Shown: positions 1 through 6,632 of the stretch, in pieces
Layout of the letters: every line of letters begins with the position of its first letter
Numbering within the stretch: the first letter of the stretch is position 1
Assembly (NCBI GenBank): GCA_947505025.1
Contig: CANNIJ010000040.1
Span: 1 to 13,641 of the forward strand
Reading direction: 5' to 3'
Length of the DNA stretch: 13,641 nucleotides
Source: Legionellaceae bacterium
GTDB lineage: Bacteria; Pseudomonadota; Gammaproteobacteria; Legionellales; Legionellaceae
Notes under the pieces: model-generated
The model's input: the letters and a program-made list of their open reading frames with translations, nothing else
Told to the model about the DNA's origin: nothing
Databases searched by the model: none
Program-made: the position numbers and the translations under genes

Positions 1-50
1 AACGTACTTCTGATGTTTCATCCATAACGTTATCCATATTCAATTCCGAA

Positions 51-140
51 TTAGATAGATTTATTCGGAGTGTCATACGATTTAGTATAACGATTCAACC
101 AGTAATAAGCCACAAAACAGCCGAGAATTACTAAGGCGGA
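51..140 (-). pseudogene. Fragment of a small membrane protein (remnant)
   Basis: Reading the minus strand from 140 to the stop at 53-51 gives about 29 codons with a hydrophobic stretch (ALVILGCFVAYYWL) and then a polar tail ending TPNKSI. It looks like the last membrane helix and tail of a membrane protein. The frame is closed by a TGA at 143-141, and I see no ATG or ribosome binding site, so it is probably a gene remnant. In another minus frame an ATG at 76 opens a polar reading frame (MTLRINLSNSELNMDNV...) that runs off the left edge of the window. It could be the start of a real gene or chance. Neither piece is identified. Confidence 0.25.
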
Positions 141-154
141 TCAAGTTTGTGCTA

Positions 155-471
155 TTATTGTTTCAAAAGAAATTGTTCGACATATTTGATTGTTTGATCC
201 TTAACTTTGAAACGATTTTTCATTACCGTATAAATAGCCGCCTCAGGAAAATAATAATAAAGTTCGAGTCGTTTCAACGAATCTTTTCCCAAGCATAATG
301 GATTGTCATACATAGGCGTTATTTTTTTAGTTGATGAGGTTTCAATGATACCCAAATTTCTTCCGTGTCTGTCATTATTCCCAATCAAAACCATTCCATA
401 AAGCAATGTTTATGGAGTCCATAAATGGCTTCGGATTCAAGCGTATTTTTGCATTTGAGACATGTGTTCAT
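155..471 (-). pseudogene. HipA-like kinase, internally deleted and frameshifted
   Basis: Two pieces of what appears to be one gene lie close together in different frames. An ATG at 471-469 starts MNTCLKCKNTLESEAIYG, a short cysteine-rich (CxxC...HxxxC) head like that of some short HipA/HipT-type proteins; it runs to a TGA at 387-385. From about 409 another frame reads VLIGNNDRHGRNLGII and then ITPMYDN, ending with a stop at 157-155. The NNDRHGRN block matches the HipA catalytic loop and the YDN block its metal-binding DFG-like motif. The HipA family are serine/threonine kinases that act as toxins of type II toxin-antitoxin systems. The family is normally several hundred residues long, so most of the N-lobe and middle is missing. 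No HipB antitoxin gene is visible. The family call on the C-terminal piece is fairly safe; the link to the head piece is inference. Confidence 0.55.
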
Positions 472-496
472 GTGACATGTATAGCACACTATTTTG

Positions 497-543
497 TTGT
501 GCCAAATAAATAACAACAAAATGTTGTTATTTATTTGGCACAA
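497..543. repeat. Perfect 22-bp inverted repeat with 3-nt loop
   Basis: The left arm at 497-518 (beginning TTGTGCCAAATAAA) and the right arm at 522-543 are exact reverse complements separated by AAA. As RNA this is a long, uninterrupted stem. It lies 26 bp upstream of the ATG of the HipA-like fragment and just downstream of the stop codon of the decayed frame at 555, both on the minus strand. There is no T-run directly after either arm, so it is not a textbook intrinsic terminator. It may be a terminator, an operator, or a small palindromic mobile element; the flanks show no obvious target-site duplication. Confidence 0.75.
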
Positions 544-554
544 GATAGACGCTA

Positions 555-917
555 TTATTTTTTCGGTTGCAGGTACACCATTGAGCCCGGGGTGCTACGA
601 TCGGCTATCTCATAACCTTGAAGGATTTGCAGAGGGTCAACACCCAAATCAAGTGCGCTGCAATACTTGCGATCTACAATTACTTCAGTCAAATTGCCAA
701 ATAATCCTGACGCTTTTTTTCATCCATAAATGGATACATGTCATGCAGTGGTTTGGACACCATTTTCCCGCTGGCCAGTTTTTGTGAGGTAACTGTAGGT
801 ATGATGGCCTGATTAATCAAAAAATTGATTCACTTGAACCAGGTCAATTGTCTGAATATCCTCAAAAATCAGATGAATGGGCTTGCTGGATGGAAAACCA
901 ACCCACGCTAAGCAAGC
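555..917 (-). pseudogene. Decayed protein-coding remnant, unidentified
   Basis: On the minus strand a protein-like reading starts near 917 (GFPSSKPIHLIFEDIQTIDL). It runs into a stop near a T6 run, continues in another frame from 829 (NQAIIPTVTSQKLASGKMVS, then PLHDMYPFMDEKKRQDYLA), and returns to the first frame around 680 (NLTEVIVDRKYCSALDLGVD, ending MVYLQPKK and TAA at 557-555). The pieces join in a sensible order, which suggests the C-terminal part of one gene carrying two compensating frameshifts. I do not recognise the family. The upstream end is closed by a stop at 920-918 with no start codon, so the N-terminus is lost. The alternative is that this is non-coding sequence and the readings are chance. 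Confidence 0.35.
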
Positions 918-1012
918 TTATTATGCGCACGGCTTATCGGTCTTACAGGCGAATACGAAGAAGATTAGCCCGATCACATTAATATTGCTTGGCATGGTGC
1001 ATTAAGATGCGC

Positions 1013-1026
1013 GCATGATATCATGC
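1013..1026. promoter_or_regulatory. 14-bp perfect palindrome upstream of the sugar operon
   Basis: GCATGATATCATGC is a perfect dyad centred between 1019 and 1020, ending 26 bp before the chosen ATG of the first operon gene. A dimeric regulator could bind such a site, and the position would suit an operator overlapping the promoter or leader. No convincing -35/-10 pair was found with it, so this is a positional suggestion only. Confidence 0.25.
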
Positions 1027-1052
1027 ATTCATTAAAAACAAGAGAGCATGTA

Positions 1053-2765
1053 ATGAAAGCATCTGATGGTGTGGCGCGATTATTAGCTTATAAAAAAATC
1101 AATTTTGGTTTTGAATTAATTGGTGGGATGATCGCGCATCTGGTTGACAGCATTAATCTGCTTGGAAAAACAAAATTATTATCAGTTCATCATGAACAAG
1201 CCGCTGCATTTGCCGCTGGCGGTGTTGCCAGAGCTACTAATAATGCCATTTTAGGCGTGGCACTGGGCACGAGTGGTCCTGGAGCTACCAATTTAGTTAC
1301 CGGGATTGCTGATTGCTGGCTGGATAATGTTCCTTGCTTATTTCTTACCGGACAAGTCAATACCAATGAAGCAAAAGGTGAGAAACTCATCAAGCAGCAA
1401 GGATTTCAAGAGCTGGATATTATTAAAATCGTTGAATCCATTACAAAGTATGCTGTTAAAATTGAATCAGTTGACATATTGTTACCAGAAATAAATAAGG
1501 CCATTGATATCGCTCGCAGTGGGCGGCCGGGGCCTGTTTTGATTGATATTCCCATGAATATGCAACGTGAAGAAATTGATAAAAGCCAGTTGGAGGCTCT
1601 AATTCATAGCTCGGTTTTTCATGAGCAAAGCAATCATGACGTTTTTGATGTGGCTTCCATTTATGATGAATTATTAGCGGCGACTAAACCACTGGTTTTA
1701 TTGGGTGGTGGTGCAGTTAACCATGATTTATTAGGGCCATTTACTGCCATATTAACCGAATTACACATTCCCTATGTAGCAAGCCTGAAAGGCAGTGAAA
1801 AAATAGCTGAAAAGCCTGCCTATCTAGGCATGATTGGCAGTTATGGAACACGCGTTGGTAATTATTCCCTTCAAAACTGCGATGTTCTGCTGGTGATTGG
1901 CTCACGCTTAGATGTGCGGCAAACCGGATCTAATTGTCAGGATTTCGCGAGACATGCGCGTGTGATTCAAATTGACATTGATCCCCATCAACTCAACAAT
2001 CGGATAAAATCCACAACTGCCTTGCATATGGATGTGAGCTCTTTTTATCAAGAATTTATCAAGCAAGTACCCAAAATCGATAGAGACAACCATTGGTTAA
2101 ATCGGTTAAAAGATAAAAAAGTCTTTCACTATCGAAATGAATATAGCGACTTAAAACTCGGCCCATTTGATGTTTTTGATCTGGTTAATACAAAATTTTG
2201 TGGTGTTGATGTGCAATTTGTTTGTGATGTGGGAAACAATCAAATGTGGGCGGCACACACGATTCAATTGGATAATCAACAAAAGATTCATCACTCAGGC
2301 GGATTGGGTGCGATGGGATTTAGTATACCCACATCTTTAGGCGTTCAAGTGGCATCAAACGTCCCCGTGGTTAGTTTTTCAGGTGATGGCGGTGCTCAGT
2401 TAAATATTCAAGAACTGGATATTATTGCGCGAGAAAATTTACCCATATTAACCATTATCTTGAATAATAAAGCATTGGGAATGGTCAAGAATTTTCAGGA
2501 AATGTATTTTGATGGTCGTGATGAGTCGACCTATTGGCGCAAATATTCCTGTAATTTTGTAGAAATAGCACGTGGTTATAACATGGATTCGCAACGGGTA
2601 GAAACCATTGCTGAGCTTGGATGTGCGATTGATACATTTATATCAAATCCACGACCCTTCTTATTGGAAATCGACATGGAATTTGTGAATGAATGCAGGC
2701 CGAGGTTATCCTTTGGAGATAAACTGGATAAGCAATCACCGCAATTAATCGATGACATAGAATGA
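1053..2765 (+). CDS. Thiamine-diphosphate enzyme, acetolactate synthase-like, of a surface-sugar operon
   Basis: The protein has 570 residues from the ATG at 1053, which is chosen because AGAGAG lies just upstream and the homologous region starts at MKASDGVARL; an ATG at 1023 would add 10 residues. It has the three-domain layout of ThDP enzymes. The Pyr domain carries the activating glutamate in HHEQAAAFAAGGVAR (E48), a middle domain follows (VLLGGG, then GSRLDVRQ), and the PP domain carries GDGGAQLNIQEL with the ThDP-Mg motif from GDG at 444-446 to NN at 471-472, then LGMVKNFQE. The tail ECRPRLSFGDKLDKQSP is like that of ALS relatives found in O-antigen clusters. ALS joins two-carbon units from pyruvate. 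Here the partners are sugar genes, so a YerE-like role (adding a two-carbon branch to an NDP-keto-sugar) is more likely than branched-chain amino acid synthesis. No ilvN or ilvC is nearby. Its stop overlaps the next start as ATGA. Confidence 0.85.
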   Translation: MKASDGVARLLAYKKINFGFELIGGMIAHLVDSINLLGKTKLLSVHHEQAAAFAAGGVARATNNAILGVALGTSGPGATNLVTGIADCWLDNVPCLFLTGQVNTNEAKGEKLIKQQGFQELDIIKIVESITKYAVKIESVDILLPEINKAIDIARSGRPGPVLIDIPMNMQREEIDKSQLEALIHSSVFHEQSNHDVFDVASIYDELLAATKPLVLLGGGAVNHDLLGPFTAILTELHIPYVASLKGSEKIAEKPAYLGMIGSYGTRVGNYSLQNCDVLLVIGSRLDVRQTGSNCQDFARHARVIQIDIDPHQLNNRIKSTTALHMDVSSFYQEFIKQVPKIDRDNHWLNRLKDKKVFHYRNEYSDLKLGPFDVFDLVNTKFCGVDVQFVCDVGNNQMWAAHTIQLDNQQKIHHSGGLGAMGFSIPTSLGVQVASNVPVVSFSGDGGAQLNIQELDIIARENLPILTIILNNKALGMVKNFQEMYFDGRDESTYWRKYSCNFVEIARGYNMDSQRVETIAELGCAIDTFISNPRPFLLEIDMEFVNECRPRLSFGDKLDKQSPQLIDDIE

Positions 2766-3694
2766 ACATTGCTATTTTTGGAGCAACCAGTTATTTGGCT
2801 CGAGATTTAATCCTCTCGTTTTCACAAAAAAACAATGCGGTTCTTGATCTATATGGCCGCAGTGTTGAGCAAATCAATACTTGGTTAGATGCTAACTCGT
2901 TAAAAAATAAATATTCTGCTTTTAATTATTCAGCATTTAACTCAGACATCCATTATGATGCGATCATCAATTTTGTCGGCATGGGTAATCCTGCACAGGC
3001 GCTTGTAATGGGCGCCTCTATTTTTGAAGTCACACGCCAGTATGACGATCTGGCTTTGGCTTATCTTCAAAACCATGCTGATACAAAATATATTTTTTTA
3101 AGTAGTGGTGCTGTTTATGGGCAGGCTTTTAGTACGCCCGTAACTGAAAATACGAATGCCTTGATCAATATTAATCACCTGGGGTCAACTGATTTTTATG
3201 GTCTGGCCAAGTTGTATGCAGAAGCAAAACATCGAAGTTTTGCTGATCTTAATATCATTGATTTAAGAGTCTTTAATTATTTCAGCTCGACCATGGACAC
3301 GACTTCACGCTTTTTGATTAGCGATGCGTTGCGAGCCATACGCAATGATGATGTATTAAACACAACAACGGGCAATATTTATAGAGATTATTTACATCAT
3401 GATGATTTTTATCAATTAATTAATTGTGTACTGGCAACTCAAAAGATTAATCAGGCATTGGATTGTTATACGAAAGCGCCTATAGATAAAATGACGATGC
3501 TTGAGGAAATGAAATCGCATTTTGGATTAAAATATGTTTGTGTAGCTAGCGATGAGACTTGTGGAGTCAATGCTACTGGATTGAAGGATTATTATTATTC
3601 TTTGAATAAACGGGCGGGGTTGATTGGGTATCACCCTGCACGGAGTTCTCTGGAATGTGTGTTAGAAGCATCGCGTCAGGTTTTGACTCTATGA
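2762..3694 (+). CDS. Extended SDR NAD(P)-dependent epimerase/reductase of NDP-sugars
   Basis: This 310-residue protein begins with a Rossmann fold signature (MNIAIFGATSYLARDL; GATSYLA at 7-13). It has the active-site serines in IFLSSGAVYG (114-115) and the YxxxK pair in FYGLAKLYAEAK (Y146, K150), which define the extended short-chain dehydrogenase family. Members act as epimerases, dehydratases or 4-reductases on nucleotide sugars in the cytoplasm. It starts inside the stop codon of the ThDP gene (ATGA) and its own TGA overlaps the GtrA start in the same way, so the operon is translationally coupled. If the ThDP enzyme adds a two-carbon branch carrying a ketone, this protein could be the reductase of the pathway, like YerF in yersiniose synthesis; that is inference from position. 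Exact substrate and stereochemistry cannot be read from sequence. Confidence 0.8.
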   Translation: MNIAIFGATSYLARDLILSFSQKNNAVLDLYGRSVEQINTWLDANSLKNKYSAFNYSAFNSDIHYDAIINFVGMGNPAQALVMGASIFEVTRQYDDLALAYLQNHADTKYIFLSSGAVYGQAFSTPVTENTNALININHLGSTDFYGLAKLYAEAKHRSFADLNIIDLRVFNYFSSTMDTTSRFLISDALRAIRNDDVLNTTTGNIYRDYLHHDDFYQLINCVLATQKINQALDCYTKAPIDKMTMLEEMKSHFGLKYVCVASDETCGVNATGLKDYYYSLNKRAGLIGYHPARSSLECVLEASRQVLTL

Positions 3695-4059
3695 AACGTA
3701 ATACTCTATTAATCCGTTATCTTTTCGTCGGCATGCTCAACACGGCATTTGGCTATTCAGTGTTTGCGTTGCTGACCTATTTTGGACTGCATTACCCGCT
3801 GGCTTTATTTTTTGCTACTGTCGCAGGTATTTTCTTTAATTTTAGAACCTTTGGGCGGTTCGTCTTTGCAAACCCTGATTGGCGGTTGATTTGGCGATTT
3901 TTTGCCGTTTATGGGGTTTTGTATGGTGTGAATGTCGGCACTGTTTTTGTGCTCATGCTGTACATTCCTAATGTCTATATCGCCAATGCGGTTGCGCTGA
4001 TTTTTATTGCGAGCTTGGGCTTTGTGTTAAACCGGAGATTTGTTTATGCAAACAATTAG
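3691..4059 (+). CDS. GtrA-family membrane protein (putative lipid-linked sugar flippase)
   Basis: From the ATG at 3691 this is 122 residues with four hydrophobic segments (around LIRYLFVGMLNTAFGYSVFA, LALFFATVAGIFFNF, WRFFAVYGVLYGVNVGTVFV and NAVALIFIASLGFVLNR). The LNTAFGYSVF and FNFRTFGRFVF blocks are typical of the GtrA/DPMS family. GtrA proteins are thought to flip polyprenyl-phosphate-linked sugars across the inner membrane for O-antigen or teichoic acid modification. The start at 3691 is preferred over an in-frame ATG at 3655 because it overlaps the preceding TGA as ATGA and gives the usual GtrA N-terminus. The following glycosyltransferase is its normal partner. Length and topology fit an intact gene. 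Confidence 0.85.
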   Translation: MKRNTLLIRYLFVGMLNTAFGYSVFALLTYFGLHYPLALFFATVAGIFFNFRTFGRFVFANPDWRLIWRFFAVYGVLYGVNVGTVFVLMLYIPNVYIANAVALIFIASLGFVLNRRFVYANN

Positions 4060-4975
4060 TATTGTTACACCTTGTTATAATGAAGAAAGCAACGTTGATG
4101 AGCTTTATGAGCGAATAACCGCGGTAATTGATACGTGTCCTGATTATGCGTTTGAAATTATTTTTATTGATAATGCATCCACAGACAATACGGTTAACCT
4201 GGTCAAATCGTTGATCAAAAAGGATCAGCGGATTCGGTTGATCGTCAATGCTCGTAATTTTGGTCATATCCGGTCGCCCTACTATGGTTTGATGCAAGCC
4301 ACAGGGGATGCCGTCGTTTTAATGGCATCAGATTTGCAAGACCCTCCTGAGTTGCTGCCTGAATTTATTAAACAGTGGGCCGCTGGATTTAAAATAGTTG
4401 CGGGTGTTAAAACGACCAGTGAAGAATCCAGGCTGTTTTTCATGATTCGAAAAGCATATTACAAAATGGTCAATCGAATTTCGAACATCAAGTTAATTAC
4501 TAATTTCACCGGTTTTGGTTTGTATGATAAAAGCGTGATTGAGATTATGAAAGGACTCAATGATCCCTATCCTTATCTTAGAGGGTTGGTTTGTGAGCTG
4601 GGATTTGATGTGGCTGAAGTTGAGTTTAATCAGCCACAACGTGCACGTGGGATTACTAAGAACAATTTTTATACATTGTATGATATTGCCATGCTGGGTA
4701 TTACCAGCCACTCAAAAGTTCCATTGCGAATGGCCGTGTTTGCAGGTTTTTGTTTATCAGCGTTGAGTTTGATGATGGCGTTTCTGTATTTGATTTTCAA
4801 ATTGCTGTTCTGGAATAGCTTTGCGTTTGGTACAGCACCGCTGTTGATGGGATTGTTCTTTTTTGCTAGTGTTCAGTTGTTCTTTTTGGGATTGCTGGGG
4901 GAGTATGTTGGTAATTTGCAGACCCAGATATTGAGCCGACCTTTGGTAGTTGAGACGGAGCGGGTTAATTTTTGA
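4046..4975 (+). CDS. GtrB/DPM1-like polyprenyl-phosphate glycosyltransferase (GT2)
   Basis: This 309-residue enzyme opens with the GT2 fold (ISIVTPCYNEESNVDELY, IIFIDNASTDNT) and has the metal-binding block VLMASDLQDPPELLPE (D96-D99). Two strongly hydrophobic segments near residues 225-250 and 260-290 anchor it in the inner membrane, as in GtrB, ArnC and bacterial dolichyl-phosphate sugar synthases. It should move a sugar from an NDP donor onto undecaprenyl phosphate on the cytoplasmic side, for GtrA to flip. The ATG at 4046 has GGAG eight bases upstream and is preferred over the TTG at 4040. It overlaps gtrA by 14 bp. The third gene of classical gtr operons, a large serotype-specific transferase, is absent, since the next plus-strand gene is psd. 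The transferred sugar is presumably the product of the two upstream enzymes. Confidence 0.85.
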   Translation: MQTISIVTPCYNEESNVDELYERITAVIDTCPDYAFEIIFIDNASTDNTVNLVKSLIKKDQRIRLIVNARNFGHIRSPYYGLMQATGDAVVLMASDLQDPPELLPEFIKQWAAGFKIVAGVKTTSEESRLFFMIRKAYYKMVNRISNIKLITNFTGFGLYDKSVIEIMKGLNDPYPYLRGLVCELGFDVAEVEFNQPQRARGITKNNFYTLYDIAMLGITSHSKVPLRMAVFAGFCLSALSLMMAFLYLIFKLLFWNSFAFGTAPLLMGLFFFASVQLFFLGLLGEYVGNLQTQILSRPLVVETERVNF

Positions 4976-5026
4976 GGCTCAGGTGCAATATCAGATAAAG
5001 TCAGCATCTGATTCATTTATTAATTA

Positions 5027-5054
5027 AATGTGGTCGAAAATCTTCGACCACATT
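5027..5054 (+). terminator. Hairpin after the sugar operon, probable terminator
   Basis: AATGTGGTCGAA at 5027-5038 and TTCGACCACATT at 5043-5054 form a perfect 12-bp stem with a 4-nt loop (AATC), 51 bp after the glycosyltransferase stop and before psd. The following bases (AATTGCC) are not a T-run, so termination would be weak on the plus strand. On the minus strand the stem is followed by TTTAATTAATAAATG. A second weak dyad, ATCAGAT (4989-4995) with ATCTGAT (5005-5011), lies just upstream. The position suggests it separates the operon from psd. Confidence 0.5.
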
Positions 5055-5139
5055 AATTGCCGTATCATGGATGTACAGAGGTGAGTAGATCCGCCGTGGT
5101 TTTCAGAGTATGATCTTTTCTTTTGTTTGTTATGACATT

Positions 5140-5988
5140 ATGAAATCATTTAAAACACTCTGGCACTACTTTCTACCTAAAAAATCCCTCTCGATCTTTG
5201 CAGGCTACATGGCGAATATCACTTATCCGTACATTAAAAATTATTTAATTCGCGACTTTATTATTACATACCAAGTCAATATGGCCGAAGCGATCCAAAC
5301 CCAAGCAGAAGATTATAGTTGTTTTAATACTTTCTTTATTCGTAAATTAAAACCTGAATGTCGTCCACTTAGTCCTGAGGATATTGTGTCTCCTGTCGAT
5401 GGATGTATCAGTGAAATGGGGCATATTCACCACGGAACCATCATCCAAGCAAAAGGAAAAGATTATAGCGTACAAGCACTATTGGCCGGTGAAAAGTCAA
5501 CAAGCGATTCTTTTGCAAATGGTCTATTTGCCACCATATATTTATCTCCAAAAGACTATCATCGTGTTCATATGCCAATCGATGGCACTTTAACGCGTAT
5601 GATCCATGTTCCGGGTCGACTGTTCTCTGTACAACCACATACAGTAAACACTATCCCAGGTTTGTTTTCAAGGAATGAGCGCTTGGTTGCATTTTTTGAT
5701 ACCGCCATTGGTCCAATGGCTATGGTTTTAGTTGGTGCTACTTTGGTCGGCGCCATTGGTACAACCTGGCATGGTGACCTACGGCGCTCATCGAAGATTC
5801 AACAGATAGATGTTCCTACAGATCCAGCCTATTCCTTAAAGAAAGGACAAGAAATGGGCTATTTCAAGCTGGGATCTACGGTGATCTTATTATTTGCTAA
5901 TGCCACAAAAATGCAATGGATCGAAGAACTCAAATCTGGCGAATGCTTGACCTACGGCAGCGCTATGGCTAGTTTGCGTACACTATAA
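5140..5988 (+). CDS. psd: Phosphatidylserine decarboxylase proenzyme
   Basis: Psd makes phosphatidylethanolamine from phosphatidylserine at the inner membrane. The 282-residue proenzyme cuts itself within LGST (residues 244-247, between G245 and S246), which turns the serine into the pyruvoyl cofactor. Also visible are the active-site aspartate in VSPVDG (D87), the YHRVHMP block (H141 and H144), LFSVQPHTVN and RNERLVAFFDT, all matching the E. coli enzyme in order. The start at 5140 gives MKSFKTLWHYFLPK, which lines up with the E. coli N-terminus; an in-frame ATG at 5110 would add 10 unaligned residues. Neither start has a clear Shine-Dalgarno. The last 37 bp overlap the 3' end of ribB on the opposite strand. 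All catalytic motifs are present. Confidence 0.95.
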   Translation: MKSFKTLWHYFLPKKSLSIFAGYMANITYPYIKNYLIRDFIITYQVNMAEAIQTQAEDYSCFNTFFIRKLKPECRPLSPEDIVSPVDGCISEMGHIHHGTIIQAKGKDYSVQALLAGEKSTSDSFANGLFATIYLSPKDYHRVHMPIDGTLTRMIHVPGRLFSVQPHTVNTIPGLFSRNERLVAFFDTAIGPMAMVLVGATLVGAIGTTWHGDLRRSSKIQQIDVPTDPAYSLKKGQEMGYFKLGSTVILLFANATKMQWIEELKSGECLTYGSAMASLRTL

Positions 5989-6599
5989 ATATCTTCGACA
6001 GAAACCATCGTTAATCCATACTGTTGAGCATATTCTTTAAGTTCAAATAAAGTTTTCATAGTCCCGTCAGTATTCATCAGTTCACATAAGACTGAAGCTG
6101 GCGGCAATCCTGCAAGCACTAACAAATCAACACTACCTTCAGTATGCCCTCGACGCTCCAATACACCGCCATCACGAGCAATTAAAGGAAACACATGACC
6201 TGGTTTACATAAATCAGTTGCAGCAGCCTGTGGATTCACAGCAGCTTTAATCGTGGTCCAACGGTCATGAGCTGAAACTCCAGTCGTAACACCATGGCTA
6301 GCTTCAATTGAAATAGTAAAAGCAGTTTTATACGGGCTCGTATTATGAGGGACCATTGGCTTTAAACCCAGATGATCAGCCGTTGCTTGTGTCAAACATA
6401 AACAAATTATACCACTACAATCACGAATCATTTGCGCTACATCTTGCGTCGTGAAATTAGATGCCGCATAGATCAAATCACCTTCATTCTCACGCTCCTG
6501 ATCATCAATCAAAATGATCCCTTTCCCTTGGATTAATGCTGCGCACGCATGTCGCACACGTTCTTCAGGAGTGCTGCCAAATTGTTCTAATAGAAACAT
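5952..6599 (-). CDS. ribB: 3,4-dihydroxy-2-butanone 4-phosphate synthase
   Basis: RibB turns ribulose 5-phosphate into formate and 3,4-dihydroxy-2-butanone 4-phosphate, the four-carbon precursor of riboflavin. The 215 residues match the stand-alone E. coli-type enzyme in length, with no GTP cyclohydrolase II (RibA) domain fused. Diagnostic blocks are IDDQERENEGDLIY (acidic metal/substrate loop, residues 31-44), NTSPYKTAFTISIEA, GVTTGVSAHDR, KPGHVFPL and ERRGHTEGSVDL (H152). An AAGGA lies ten bases before the ATG. It starts only 33 bp after batD on the same strand, so it is probably transcribed with the bat operon, at least in part; the gap is too short for an FMN riboswitch. Its 3' end overlaps psd by 37 bp in the variable C-terminal tail. 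Confidence 0.95.
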   Translation of the reverse strand: MFLLEQFGSTPEERVRHACAALIQGKGIILIDDQERENEGDLIYAASNFTTQDVAQMIRDCSGIICLCLTQATADHLGLKPMVPHNTSPYKTAFTISIEASHGVTTGVSAHDRWTTIKAAVNPQAAATDLCKPGHVFPLIARDGGVLERRGHTEGSVDLLVLAGLPPASVLCELMNTDGTMKTLFELKEYAQQYGLTMVSVEDIYSVRKLAIALP

Positions 6600-6632
6600 A
6601 TAACCATCCTTTTTAATAGAGTCGGCGAACTG

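Noticed and set aside
494..787. A 97-residue plus-strand ORF
   Set aside because: It begins next to the large palindrome, has no ribosome site, resembles no family I know, and lies opposite a more protein-like minus-strand remnant.
877..1005. A 42-residue plus-strand ORF (MGLLDGKPTHAKQAYYAHGL...)
   Set aside because: The composition is protein-like and it could be a fragment of a larger gene, but there is no ribosome site and no recognisable family, so I do not call it.
1053..2765. Calling the ThDP enzyme IlvB/IlvI for branched-chain amino acid synthesis
   Set aside because: It has no regulatory subunit or ilvC neighbour and sits in a translationally coupled sugar operon. The superfamily match alone does not fix the reaction.
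6600..6632. An FMN riboswitch before ribB
   Set aside because: Only 33 bases separate batD and ribB, far too short for an RFN element.
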